Assembly (NCBI GenBank): GCA_947646735.1
Contig: CANTFK010000943.1
Location: forward strand, 310,001 to 374,000
Direction of reading: 5' to 3'
Source: Peronospora farinosa
Taxonomy: Eukaryota > Oomycota > Peronosporomycetes > Peronosporales > Peronosporaceae
DNA length: 64,000 nucleotides
The translations under genes were made by a program, and so were the position numbers. Under the pieces are notes generated by a model, which saw only the letters and a program-made list of their open reading frames with translations, was not told where the DNA came from and searched no databases. Below are positions 20,187 to 32,437 of this stretch, piece by piece. Positions within the stretch are counted from its first letter, which is position 1. Each line of letters starts with the position of its first letter.

Positions 20187-23100
20187 ATGGCGCCATTGGG
20201 AGCAGCCGACGTGGACATGACTAGCGCTGGACCTGTACGTCATGAGCACACTAGTGTCCATACGAGCTCTGTCGCTTCTTTTGCTACTAGCTTCCTTGCT
20301 CCTGAAGAAAAGCAAAAGATGCTGGAAGAACGTAGTCGTCGCTGGAACAAAATGAATACAAAACGTTACGGGGAAAAGCGTAAATTTGGCTTTGTCGAGT
20401 CCATAAAAGACGATATGCCACCGGAACACGTGCGTAAGATTATTAAAGATCACGGTGACATGAGCAGCAAGAAATTTCGGCATGATAAGCGTGTATACTT
20501 AGGAGCCCTTAAGTACGTTCCCCATGCCATTTTTAAACTATTAGAGAATATGCCCATGCCCTGGGAACAAGTCAAGGATGTAAAGGTGCTGTATCATGTC
20601 ACAGGTGCCATTACCTTTGTGAATGAAGTCCCGTGGGTTATTGAACCTGTTTATATTGCGCAATGGGGTACCATGTGGATCATGATGCGACGTGAAAAAC
20701 GTGATCGACGTCATTTTAAGCGCATGCGCTTTCCTCCTTTTGATGATGAGGAACCACCATTAGATTATGGTGATAATATTTTGGATATTGAACCTTCAGA
20801 GAGCATTACGATGGAATTGGACGAGGAAGACGATGAAGCAGTAATTGACTGGTTCTACGACTCGAAACCGCTGGTGGACTCTAAATTTGTCAATGGACCG
20901 AGTTATCGGAAATGGCGATTGCCTGTACCTATCATGGCCAACTTACATCGTCTTGCCGGGCAATTGATAAGTGACTTGGTGGACCCGAACTACGAGTACC
21001 TGTTTGATAAAAAGTCGTTCTTTACAGCCAAGGCGTTGAATGTAGCGATCCCTGGTGGGCCAAAGTTTGAGCCGCTGTATCGTGATTTGGACGAGGATGA
21101 CGAGGACTGGAACGAATTCAATGACATTAATAAGATTATTATCCGCCATCAAATCCGGACGGAATACAAGGTGGCATTCCCATTCTTGTATAATAGTCGA
21201 CCACGGTCCGTACACATTCAGCCGTACCATACACCTGTACTGTGCTATATTAAGGCAGAGGATCCGGACTTGCCGGCATTTTACTTTGACCCGATTGTGA
21301 ACCCGATCTCTCACTTCCGAGTGAATCGTTCTGAAAACGAAAATAGTCACAAAAAAGAGGACGACGAAGAAGACGAGTTTCAGTTACCTATGGGATTTGA
21401 CCCACTTTTGACGGACGAACCACTGTATACCCCAGACACGGCCAATGGTATCGCTCTATATTGGGCCCCACGGCCATTTAATCTGCGCACGGGCCGCACA
21501 CGTCGTGCTATCGATGTGCCTCTAGTGAATAAGTGGTTCCAGGAACACTGTCCGCAAGGACAGCCTGTAAAGGTTCGTGTCAGCTACCAGAAATTGCTGA
21601 AGTGCTGGGTGCTGAATTCGTTGCATCACCGCCCTCCGAAGGCACTGAACAAGAGATACCTGTTCAAGTCACTGAAGTCGACAAAGTTCTTCCAAAGCAC
21701 TGAATTAGATTGGGTTGAAGCTGGTCTACAAGTGTGCCGCCAGGGATACAATATGTTAAACTTGCTGATTCACCGCAAGAACCTGAACTACCTCCACTTG
21801 GATTACAATTTCAATCTGAAGCCAATCAAGACGCTTACGACAAAGGAGCGTAAAAAGTCACGTTTTGGTAATGCTTTCCACTTGACGCGAGAAATTCTGC
21901 GTCTGACGAAACTGATTGTGGATGCGCACGTCCAGTATCGATTGGGCAACGTTGATGCATTTCAGCTTGCTGATGGACTACAGTACATTTTTGCGCACGT
22001 TGGTCAGCTGACTGGCATGTACCGATACAAGTACCGCCTGATGCGTCAGGTCCGCATGTGCAAGGACTTGAAGCACTTGATCTACTATCGGTTCAACACT
22101 GGACCAGTTGGCAAGGGACCTGGCTGTGGTTTCTGGGCGCCTGGTTGGCGCGTGTGGTTATTCTTTCTTCGAGGCATTGTTCCATTGCTCGAGCGATGGC
22201 TTGGAAACCTGCTGGCGCGTCAGTTTGAAGGCCGTCACTCGAAGGGCATCGCAAAGACTGTTACGAAGCAGCGTGTGGAAAGCCACTTCGATTTGGAGCT
22301 ACGTGCAGCCGTGATGCACGATATTCTGGATATGATGCCGGAAGGTGTTAAGGTAAACAAGTCACGAACGATCATGGCGCATCTCAGTGAAGCTTGGCGC
22401 TGGTACGTGTAATGACGTGTATCATACGTCTGCTTTGCTTTTCTAATGTTGTGCATTGTATGTAAACAGTTGGAAGGCTAACATCCCATGGAAAGTGCCG
22501 GGCTTGCCTGCTCCCATTGAAAACATGATTTTGCGATATGTAAAATCCAAGGCAGACTGGTGGACCAATGTGGCTCACTACAACCGTGAGCGTATTAAGC
22601 GTGGTGCTACTGTCGATAAAACTGTCTGCCACAAAAACCTGGGTCGCCTGACGCGACTGTGGCTCAAAGCAGAACAAGAGCGTCAGCACAATTATCTTAA
22701 GGATGGACCTTATGTGTCCGCTGAGGAAGCTGTCGCGGTGTACACGACCACCGTGCACTGGCTAGAAAGCCGAAAGTTTGCTCCAATTCCGTTCCCGCCA
22801 CTGTCGTACAAGCACGACACCAAGCTTCTAATTCTTGCGTTGGAACGACTGAAGGAGAACTACTCTGTCAACAATCGCTTGAACCAGACGCAGCGTGAAG
22901 AACTTGGTCTGATTGAACAGGCCTATGACAACCCACATGAAGCGTTGTCCCGTATTAAGAGGCATTTACTTACCCAGCGTGCTTTCAAGGAAGTCCACAT
23001 CGAATTCATGGATCTGTATAGTCATTTGATCCCTGTGAACGACATTGAACCGTTAGAAAAGATCACTGATGCGTACCTTGATCAGTATTTGTGGTATGAG

Positions 23101-26100
23101 GCTGACAAGCGCCACCTCTTCCCTTGCTGGATTAAGCCCAGCGACTCTGAACCACCACCGCTGCTTGTTTACAAGTGGTGCCAAGGAGTTAACAATTTAC
23201 ACAACGTATGGGATACGTCTGAAAAGGAGTGCGTGGTGATGCTTGAGTCGAAGCTCGAAAAGGTTTACGAAAAGATCGACTTGACTCTACTGAATAGACT
23301 ATTGCGGCTGATTCTGGATCACAACATCGCCGACTACATGACTGCGAAAAACAACGTTGTTATTGCGTACAAGGATATGATGCACACGAACTCATACGGT
23401 CTCATTCGTGGACTACAGTTCGGTTCATTTATCTTCCAGTACTACGGTCTGATTTTGGATCTTCTGTTGCTTGGCCTTACTCGCGCAACTGAGATTGCCG
23501 GTTCGCCTGAGCTTCCGAATGAGTATCTGTCGTTCAAGGACACTGCCTCGGAAACACGGCACCCGATTCGCCTATACACGCGCTACATTGATAAGATTTA
23601 TGTGTTGTTCCGGTTTGATGCTGACGATTCTCGCGACTTGATCCAACGATACTTAACAGAGCACCCGGATCCAAACAACGAAAACGTGGTCGGATACAAC
23701 AACAAGAAGTGCTGGCCTCGTGATGCGCGCATGAGGCTGATGAAGCACGATGTGAACCTCGGAAGGGCAACGTTTTGGGATATGAAGAACCGTTTGCCGC
23801 GCTCGATGACTACGTTCGACTGGGACAATAGCTTTGTGTCAGTGTACTCGAAGGATAATCCGAATTTGCTGTTTAACATGTGCGGGTTTGAAGTGCGTAT
23901 TCTGCCCAAGATACGTGCAGTTGATGCAGAGTTCACACACAAGGATGGAGTGTGGATTTTGCAAAATGAGACCACCAAGGAGCGTACAGCTCAGGCATAC
24001 CTCCGCGTGGACGACGAGTCATTTCACTCTTTTGAGAATCGGGTTCGCCAGATTTTGATGTCTTCTGGTAGTACAACATTCACCAAGGTTGCAAACAAGT
24101 GGAATTCAGCACTGATCGGACTAATGACATACTACCGCGAATCTGTCGTGCAGACACAGGAGCTTCTGGACCTCTTAGTCAAGTGTGAAAACAAAATCCA
24201 GACACGTATTAAGATCGGATTGAACTCAAAGATGCCATCCCGATTCCCGCCCGTGGTATTTTACACGCCCAAAGAGTTAGGAGGTCTGGGCATGCTATCG
24301 ATGGGTCACGTTCTGATCCCTCAATCTGACCTTCGCTACACGAAGCAAACCGACGGTGGTGGTGTGACACACTTCCGTTCGGGTATGTCCCACGAGGAAG
24401 ACCAGCTGATTCCAAACTTATTCCGCTACTTGCAGCCTTGGGAGTCTGAGTTCATCGACTCGCAGCGTGTGTGGGCTGAGTACGCCTTGAAGCGGCAAGA
24501 AGCTAACGCTCAGAACCGTCGCTTGACATTGGAGGATTTAGAAGACTCTTGGGACCGCGGTATTCCCCGTATCAACACCCTTTTCCAAAAAGACCGCCAC
24601 ACACTGGCATACGACAAGGGTTGGCGTGTGCGGACGGGCTTTAAGTGCTATCAGGTAATGCGCCAGAACCCGTTCTGGTGGACCCACCAACGACACGACG
24701 GCAAACTGTGGAACTTGAACAACTATCGAACGGACATGATTCAGGCACTGGGTGGTGTTGAAGGCATTCTTGAGCACACACTGTTCAAAGGCACATACTT
24801 TCCCACATGGGAAGGTCTATTCTGGGAGAAAGCTTCTGGATTCGAAGAGAGTATGAAGTACAAGAAGCTGACGAACGCGCAGCGGTCGGGTTTAAACCAG
24901 ATTCCCAACCGTCGATTCACCCTGTGGTGGTCTCCTACGATCAACCGCGCCAATGTGTATGTAGGCTTCCAGGTGCAACTGGATTTGACAGGTATTTTCA
25001 TGCACGGTAAAATCCCGACGCTCAAGATTTCGCTGATCCAGATTTTCCGCGCACATTTGTGGCAAAAGATTCACGAATCTTTGGTTATGGATTTAGGTTC
25101 GTTACTGCACTTTGATGTTTTTGGCATTACTATGAGATTACTAACTTTTCCCTCTGTTGTACGTATGTTGCGCAGTCCAAGGTAAGCGATATGGCCCATC
25201 AAAAAACTGTTTTATGTCGCAAAGTGCTAATTTGTGTCTGCTGTGTTTATTGTTGTATGCAGTGTTTGACCAGGAGCTCGATGCGCTGGAGATTGAGAGC
25301 GTCCAAAAGGAAACAATTCACCCGCGTAAGTCTTACAAGATGAATTCGTCTTGCGCGGATGTTCTTCTTTTCGCTGCGTACAAGTGGCAGATGGGCCGGC
25401 CAACGCTGTTGCACGACACGAAGGACAGCTATGATGGCTCGACGAGCTCGAAGTACTGGATTGATGTGCAGCTTCGGTGGGGTGACTTCGACTCTCACGA
25501 TATCGAGCGATATGCACGTGCCAAATTTTTGGACTACACAACGGACAACATGACCATTTATCCGTCGCCGACAGGTGTGCTGCTTGCAGTGGATCTAGCG
25601 TATAACTTGTACAGTGGTTATGGAAATTGGTTTCCCGGCTGCAAGCCGCTCATGCAGCAAGCTATGGCTAAAATTATGAAAGCGAACCCAGCCTTGTATG
25701 TGCTGCGCGACCGTATCCGTAAGGGCTTACAGCTATACTCTTCTGAACCGACGGAACCATATCTATCGAGTCAGAACTATGGCGAGCTGTTCTCGAACCA
25801 AATTATCTGGTTCGTGGACGACACCAATGTATACCGAGTGACGATCCACAAGACGTTCGAGGGCAACCTGACGACAAAGCCCATCAATGGTGCCATTTTC
25901 ATCTTTAACCCGCGTACTGGTCAATTATTTCTAAAGATCATTCACACATCAGTGTGGGCAGGTCAGAAGCGATTGGGGCAACTGGCGAAGTGGAAGACTG
26001 CTGAAGAAGTAGCGGCCCTCATTCGGTCACTGCCCGTTGAAGAACAGCCAAAACAGATCATTGTCACGCGCAAGGGGATGCTGGATCCGCTTGAAGTGCA

Positions 26101-27493
26101 TCTGTTAGACTTCCCGAATATTGTCATCAAGGGTAGTGAGCTGCAACTGCCATTCCAAGCATGCTTGAAGGTTGAAAAGTTTGGCGATCTGATCTTGAAG
26201 GCGACGGAGCCACAAATGGTACTGTTTAATATCTATGACGACTGGCTGAACACAATCACGTCGTACACAGCTTTCTCTCGGTTGATCTTGATTCTGCGCG
26301 CGTTGCACGTGAGCAATGATCGTACGAAGATCATCCTGCGACCCGACGGTGAAACGACAACGCAGCCTCATCATATCTGGCCGTCACTGACAGATGAGCA
26401 GTGGCTGAAGATAGAGGTGCAGTTGAAGGATTTGATTCTGGGCGACTACGGAAAGAAGAATAATGTGAATGTAGCTTCACTGACCCAATCGGAGATCCGT
26501 GATATTATTCTGGGTATGGAGATTTCGGCGCCATCTTTGCAGCGGCAGCAAGTTGCTGAAATTGAGCAACAGGCGCGAGAGCAGAGCCAGCTTACATCGG
26601 TAACGACAAAGACAGTGAACAAGCACGGTGATGAAATGGTGGTTACCACGACCAGCCAATACGAGCAGCACTCGTTTGCCTCAAAGACGGATTGGCGCGT
26701 ACGTGCCATCTCGGCGACAAACCTACACCTGCGCACGAACCATATTTACGTGTCCTCAGACGACATCAAGGAGACTGGATTTACGTATGTCCTGCCGAAG
26801 AACGTGCTCAATAAGTTTATTACTGTGTCAGACCTGCGAACGCAGATCTGCGGTCTCATGTATGGTGTTAGCCCGCCCGATAATCCGCAGGTGAAGGAGA
26901 TTCGCTGTATTGTAATGCCGCCGCAACTTGGTACGCACCAGAGCGTGACCATTCCGCTGCACATGCCAGATCACGAGTACCTGGAGGGCATGGAGGCTCT
27001 CGGCTGGATTCACACGCAGCCTAACGAGTTGCCGAGGTTGCCACCGCAGGATGTAACTTTTCACTCGAAGATCATGTCGGAGAACACGTCATGGGATGGT
27101 GAGAAAAGTATTCTCATCACTTGCAGCTTTACCCCAGGTTCATGCTCCTTGACGGCGTACAAGCTGACCCCGGCTGGCTATGAATGGGGTCGCCAGAATA
27201 AAGACAGTGGCGCGAATCCAGCGGGCTTTGCTCCGACCCACTACGAGAAGGTGCAGATGCTATTGTCCGATCGATTCCTGGGTTTCTACATGGTGCCGGA
27301 AGAAGAGGTGTGGAACTACAATTTCATGGGTGTGAAGCATAATACAGGCATGAAGTACGACTTGAAGCTGGGCAATCCGAAGGAGTTTTACCACGAGATC
27401 CACCGTAAGACACACTTTATGAACTTTAGCGCATTGGAAGCCATGGACGAGGATACGTCCATCAACGAGGAGCAGCAGAACGTGTTTGCATAA
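20187..27493 (+). CDS. PRP8: Pre-mRNA-processing-splicing factor 8 (four exons incl. 6-nt microexon)
   Basis: Exons 20187-22402, 22470-25096, 25176-25181 and 25263-27493 give 7080 nt, 2359 aa, very close to the human (2335) and yeast (2413) proteins. Conservation is visible throughout: [19 protein letters not shown] near the N-terminus, the block of four Ws and Ps around [19 protein letters not shown], the fingers/thumb RT-like region, the [20 protein letters not shown] junction across intron 1, and [10 protein letters not shown] followed by [12 protein letters not shown] in the endonuclease-like region. The C-terminal RNase H-like and Jab1/MPN domains end [23 protein letters not shown]8 is the scaffold of the U5 snRNP and cradles the spliceosome active site. 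The ATG at 20187 gives a shortened N-terminus lacking the usual proline-rich lead. Introns are 67, 79 and 81 bp. Confidence 0.97.
25176..25181 (+). other. PRP8: Six-nucleotide microexon of PRP8
   Basis: The bases TCCAAG are flanked by GCGCAG on the left and GTAAGC on the right. The left intron (25097-25175) has donor GTTCGT and a strong TTACTAAC branch-like site before a pyrimidine tract. The right intron (25182-25262) ends TATGCAG. Inclusion gives MDLVQVFDQ, skipping gives MDLVFDQ, and the family normally has MDLCQVFDQ, so inclusion restores the expected length. Both forms keep frame. Confidence 0.75.
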
Positions 27494-27994
27494 GCGCCTG
27501 TATTTGTTTCACCACAAAAAGTTGTTTTTACCAGTAATCACACTTTTTCAACAATTACCTCTCATCAGTTATAATCAAGTACGCACCTTTTGTCAATACA
27601 ATCCCGACGGTTTCGAAAACAAGTCTCACATTGCCTTAATCTAATTGGTTGATGCCCTAATTCGTCGACTTATTCTCTAATCCCCCTCACCTCCACACAC
27701 TCAGATATCCGATCAAAAGGAAAATAAGAAAAAAAGTTGCCAGCGATTGCCTCGCCCCTGTATCGACACTCTCGTCTCTATTACCAACGCGCAATAGCAG
27801 TACAAAGAGGTGCGTCTATTCTATCCAAATCCAGGCTTGTTGCTTGTATTGGAGCTTTGTTGTGGCCGCTGTATTGCAGAACAAAACGTTATTGACACTT
27901 TGTTGTCGAAATGCATGCAGGCAAATAATAAAGCACAATCGGTATATTACCGACACGATACGAATCTCCAATTGATTGCAACAGTTTTGTGTCA
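27494..27994. other. Intergenic region between PRP8 and CNOT10
   Basis: About 0.5 kb of AT-rich sequence between genes on the same strand. It should hold the PRP8 3' end and the CNOT10 promoter. No coding potential, repeat or RNA gene seen. Confidence 0.5.
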
Positions 27995-30391
27995 ATGTCG
28001 GGAGAAATTCGTGCAAAGGACAATAAATCGTCGCTGAGTCATCGTGCCCAACAGAAATATAAGTGAGTCTTGCTGTATTGTTGACACTGTTGCTGCCATT
28101 TTTGACAATGTTTTTGACATTAACCGATATTATACATGGGTTTCAAATTGCAGTGGTGGTAAATACGAAGAAGCTGTGGATGCACTGGAGAAGCTTGTGG
28201 AGGAAATTGATCCTCGTCAAGACTTTAAAGTTCGCCACAATCTGGCACTGGCCCGTTTTGCCGCGGGTTTAGACACGCCTGACCAGCTGCAGCTCGCGCT
28301 CAAGCAGAATCTTCGAACGCAATTGCAGGAACACGACAAGAAGAATAAATCTGCTCCAGCTGCTGCAGGAGATTCGATTAACGGGGAAGACGCTGCTGCT
28401 TCCGTCGCAGAGAGCAGTGGATCCTTCTCCATTGAACGAGAGGTGGCCTATCTGCGGTACAACTATGCAGCCGCCTTGTTCCTTTCCAAGCAGTACGCAC
28501 AGGCAAGCTCAGCGCTGGAAGCAGTAATGCGCAATGTGGATCCCATTGATGAAAATGTGGCAATGCACGCCAGTTTTTTGTATTTGGACGTCATTCTGCA
28601 CAGCAGCAGGGGATGCGTAAGTACAGAGAGGGAGCGTGCTACGGCGATTAAGAAGGCACAGAGCATTTTGGCGTTTTTGGACAAACCGCATCGGTTTAAT
28701 ACGGTGCATGAGCCACCTGATCATTTGGTACAGCGTGACGCTAATGGCAACGTGGTGGAGACAGAGACGCAGAGGAAGAGCCGATGGGATGTCACGGAGT
28801 TTCGCTTTCGGCTGCATCTGTATCGCGCCAAGTTCATGCTGCTACAGTGTAACTTGAAGACAGCGAAAAAAGAGGTAAAGTCTGCGCTGGAGATCTTCCA
28901 GAAGGAAATTAAGACGCACGATAGGGGAGATGTTGCTGCGATATCGTCATCTACACTTGCTATGGAGTCAGAGAAAACGAGCGCGGCTATTGGGCATCCG
29001 TGCCTTGTGGTGCAGAACTCCACGGCGCTGTTCTTGAAAGCGAACCTGGAATATTTAAAGAAGAACTACAAGAAATGTATTAAGCTTCTTGCATCGTGTA
29101 CACAGAAGGCCGTGAGCGAGGTACGTCAATCGGTGTTTGCAGCGCCCAAGGCGCGAGTGAACGGTGCATCTAACTGTTGTGAGCTTGTGACTGCTTGCAG
29201 AGTGTTGTGTTGAATAATATGGGCTGCATCCACTATCAAATGGGACAGCGAAAGGCGGCACAGTCATACTTTGCCAGAGCACTGCAAGCTACCACAAGGG
29301 CCACAAAGATGGACGCGGTTGTCATTGTAAGTTCTTGCCACCATGAAATTATGTACAATAATGGTCTACACCTGTTGCTTCAAGGCGAGTACGCGCTGGC
29401 GTTCCGGTGCTTCCACGAGTCGTCGCGGCTGTACTTTAATCGTCCCAAGCTGTGGCTTCGCCTTGGGGAGTGCTGTACGGCGGCATTTGCCAAGGAGCAG
29501 AAATTGGCAGTAGTAGCTGGAAACAAAAGCGGTTTGATTCAGGGAATTGTAGGCACTGGTTCACACCGACGTGTTCTGCTTCCCACCAGCTTGCCGTCTG
29601 CGGCATCGCAAGACATTAAGCTCCCTGAGAAAAACAGCAATGACAATGGTACTCGTGGGGCATCTACCGATGCTGGTGATACAGATGGCTCACCGACAAT
29701 GAGTCTCCCATTTGGCGCAAAGTGCTTCAAGAACGTAGTTTTGCTTTGCAATCAACTTTTGGGTTCCAGAAATGTGAACGGACACGTTGATACTGCAGTA
29801 GGTGTTGCTGATGCAACCGACAGCGAAGCTCTCGGCACAGAGGCTCTTGACATGTTGCGTCAAAAGGCTCTCATCAACTTGTCGTATGTCTATCTGTCGA
29901 TGTACGATCCTCAGCTTGCAATTACAAGTGCAAAGGAGTTGCTGGCTTTGCCCACTTGCTCGAAGGCAAACAGCTTTTTGGCGCGATCGTATACTGCAGA
30001 GGCTCTATGCTTGCTTTCTCGGGCATCCGAAGCGACGGATGTGTTACAGTCTGAGCGAGATTTGATTGAGATGGCTGAAGAGTACGCACGGGAAGCAAAG
30101 CTCCAGGTTAGCCTATGTAAGGGTCGAAAGAGTTTGTGCTGATAGGTCTGACCGCTGTGCTGTTGTGTTTTGATGCAGTTGTCACGAGCCCGAGCTAGTG
30201 TCCATGTGAATACTGCAACCTCACTTCTGTTGCAGGGACGCAACCCGGAAGCAGAAGAAAGCGTGACGCGTGCTGTGAGGGAAAACCCAAATTGTCGCGA
30301 ATCGCTTGAGCTATTAGTGTATGTGCTGCTGAAGAAAGGTGACACGAAAAAAGCACTTCGTGTGCTGAAAGAGGCTCAGGTGGTGCAATAA
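27995..30391 (+). CDS. CNOT10: CCR4-NOT complex subunit 10 (four exons, TPR protein)
   Basis: Exons 27995-28062, 28154-29120, 29201-30106 and 30179-30391 give 717 aa (human CNOT10 is 744). The first exon is too short to stand alone: ATG 27995 gives MSGEIRAKDNKSSL and joins through GTGAGT…TTGCAG to GGKYEEAVDALEKL. TPR-like helices lie at about 20-60, 120-160 and 340-420. Family-specific blocks are NNMGCIHYQMGQRKAAQSYF, then FNRPKLWLRLGECC and GLIQGIVGTGSHRRVLL. C-terminal TPRs (EYAREAKLQ, GRNPEAEESVTRAV) follow. CNOT10 docks with CNOT11 on the NOT scaffold in cytoplasmic mRNA deadenylation. A GTAAGT at 29328 is probably not used because no acceptor follows and the frame through it is conserved. 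Confidence 0.88.
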
Positions 30392-30913
30392 AGCATCCAA
30401 CCTGACATCAATAGCAGCTATGCTGTGCACTTACAGCGTCGACAGAAGTAACAATTGTACACGGGTGCCCAGGGCAATCTGCATAAAGAGTTATTAGTAC
30501 AAAGTTGGGCAGACGTCCAAAAAAATGGATCGGATGGATTCTCGATGCTATTCTATCCCATATCTGTCGTGCTGCAAAGTAGGCATCATGCCACGTGGCA
30601 TGTGTTCATTCATCCCAAGTCGATCAAATAGGTGAGATACCATTCTGGTGCTGATACTGCAGTTTCACAGCGGACATTGGTTTTGTCATTTGGTTTGCCA
30701 ATCTCTCTGCTTGCTGCTCTACCCTATCAAACTGAAAACTAACTTGCTTTTCAACTTGTCCCCAGTGGCTGACGTGACGAGCTCTCCCTTTCGTGTGTAC
30801 CTCTCCACTGCTCTCACCCCTGCTCACAACCTGAATGTTAGTGGCTTCTCAACTCTAGTGTCTGCTTCACCGATGGTGCCCGACAGCTCGGCTGCTGCAC
30901 ATATTAAACCGCT
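30392..30913. other. Intergenic region between convergent CNOT10 and G3BP-like genes
   Basis: About 0.5 kb, presumably 3' untranslated regions of both genes. Open frames here have no recognisable content. Confidence 0.5.
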
Positions 30914-32437
30914 TTACTCCGCTCGCGGCGTGCCGTCCACCTTTCCACCACGGCGGCTGCCAGTTTTCTCGCGTCGCGAGCCATCACGTCTCTCGCCCTT
31001 GCTGGAGGGAGGAGCGTCATCCCCGCTACGCTCCTTGCGATCGCCGCGACCACTCTTGGGACCGTGACCACGGCCACGACCACGCGAGTCGTTGCCACGG
31101 AAGCCACTGCGTTGTCCTTCCTTGCGGTCGCCACGCTCGGTCACCTGCAGAACCTTGTTAAACAACTTGAACTCCTTCGTCTCAGCGAGAGCAGCACGCA
31201 TGCTCTCCTGTTCGTAGTAGTCCACGAAAGCGAAGTTACGCTGAAGCACCACGTTCACACCAGCGATCGAGCCGTATCCCTTGAACAGCTCATGCAGGTC
31301 ATTCTCACGCGTCTGAGGCGGCAGGTCGCGAATGAAAAGACTGTACATTCGCTTATGCTCTTTTTCCTTCTCGTTGCCATTGCTTGACTTGTTCTTGGGC
31401 GATTTCTCCGGCGCCAGCGCACCAGACGTAGGAGAAATCACAGCAGGGGCGGGAGTCGGCGCAGGCGTAACGGCAGCCACAGGCTTAGCAGGGGTTGCAG
31501 CTGGAGACGCAACAGCAGAAGGCGTGATGGACGCAACAGCCTTCGAGGCTGAGAACAGTGCAGCCCACGTCTTGGGCTTTTCAGGCTCTGCAGGGGCTGG
31601 CACGACAGGATCAGCCGGTGCAGGAACAGGAACAGACGAAGCAGTAGCAACTGGCGTCTGATCCGGCTTCTCGACAGGCGACGGTGTCTTGGCGACAAAT
31701 GCCGGTGCCTCCTCCTTCGTTGTTGTCGTCGTCTTCTCTATAGGAGACAACGCAATCGTCGTCGCGGCCTTCACAGGAGACACAGACGTGTCTTCTTTCG
31801 TCGTACTCTTGACAGGCGACGTCGCCTTTTCCGGTGACACAAACACAAACGTCTCATTCTCTTTGTCTTCCTGTGTCTTCTTCTTCTTCATGTCCTGCTG
31901 TACTTTTTCTACAGGCGACATCGACACGTGTGTATCCGTCTGTTTGTCCTTTTCTATCATCCCCACACTCTTCTCCTTGTCCACGTCTGGAGTCGACAAA
32001 GTATTTGACAAGGCCAAGAAACGTAGACAATCATTCAATACAAAGTATCCTTTAGGCTGCACAGCAAGGAAAAAAGTCTGAACAAACGGCTTGGGCTCGG
32101 GGCTACTACGTAACGTCATGATACCCGTAACAAGCACAAAGACACCGCCACCCAATGAGTTTTGACAGTCAATTGAGCCTGCATCCAGGTCCACTCGGGC
32201 ACCTGCATACCCACGCTTTAAGATCTGGTCATTAATCGCTCGTTGACCAGCAATAGGCTCTTCCATATGCGATCCAACGCCATGGCACCATCGACTTTCG
32301 GCCTTGTAAAAACGATGCAAACTCTGTGGTTCCTTGGCCAGAAAGTGATAGTATTGACGCATAAACGTATTGCCTACGATACTTGGTGACGTCGTTGTGT
32401 CATCTGATTGAATCGTGGGGGAAGACGTCTCGGGCAT
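30914..32437 (-). CDS. G3BP-like RNA-binding protein (NTF2-like plus RRM plus RGG)
   Basis: 507 aa, single exon, ATG at 32435-32437. Residues about 20-145 form an NTF2-like domain (GNTFMRQYYHFLAKEP, HRFYKAESRWCHG, VFVLVTGIMTLRS, QTFFLAVQPKGYFVLNDCLR). Residues about 150-360 are a long disordered linker rich in Pro, Ala, Thr and Lys with repeated SPVEK / SPVKS motifs, likely proline-directed phosphosites. Residues 364-433 are an RRM (YSLFIRDLPP as RNP2; RNFAFVDYYE as RNP1). The tail from about 433 is RGG/RG-rich (RGRGRGHGPKSGRGDRK). The same architecture defines Ras-GAP SH3-binding protein (G3BP), which nucleates stress granules and binds mRNA in the cytoplasm. It could instead be a plant-type NTF2-RRM protein; the two cannot be separated here. 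Confidence 0.9.
   Translation of the reverse strand: MPETSSPTIQSDDTTTSPSIVGNTFMRQYYHFLAKEPQSLHRFYKAESRWCHGVGSHMEEPIAGQRAINDQILKRGYAGARVDLDAGSIDCQNSLGGGVFVLVTGIMTLRSSPEPKPFVQTFFLAVQPKGYFVLNDCLRFLALSNTLSTPDVDKEKSVGMIEKDKQTDTHVSMSPVEKVQQDMKKKKTQEDKENETFVFVSPEKATSPVKSTTKEDTSVSPVKAATTIALSPIEKTTTTTKEEAPAFVAKTPSPVEKPDQTPVATASSVPVPAPADPVVPAPAEPEKPKTWAALFSASKAVASITPSAVASPAATPAKPVAAVTPAPTPAPAVISPTSGALAPEKSPKNKSSNGNEKEKEHKRMYSLFIRDLPPQTRENDLHELFKGYGSIAGVNVVLQRNFAFVDYYEQESMRAALAETKEFKLFNKVLQVTERGDRKEGQRSGFRGNDSRGRGRGHGPKSGRGDRKERSGDDAPPSSKGERRDGSRREKTGSRRGGKVDGTPRAE

Noticed and set aside
29328..29345. Strong GTAAGT donor in CNOT10 exon 3
   Set aside because: No acceptor follows within a useful distance, and the frame through it (IVSSCHHEIMYNNG) matches the family. 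Probably not spliced.
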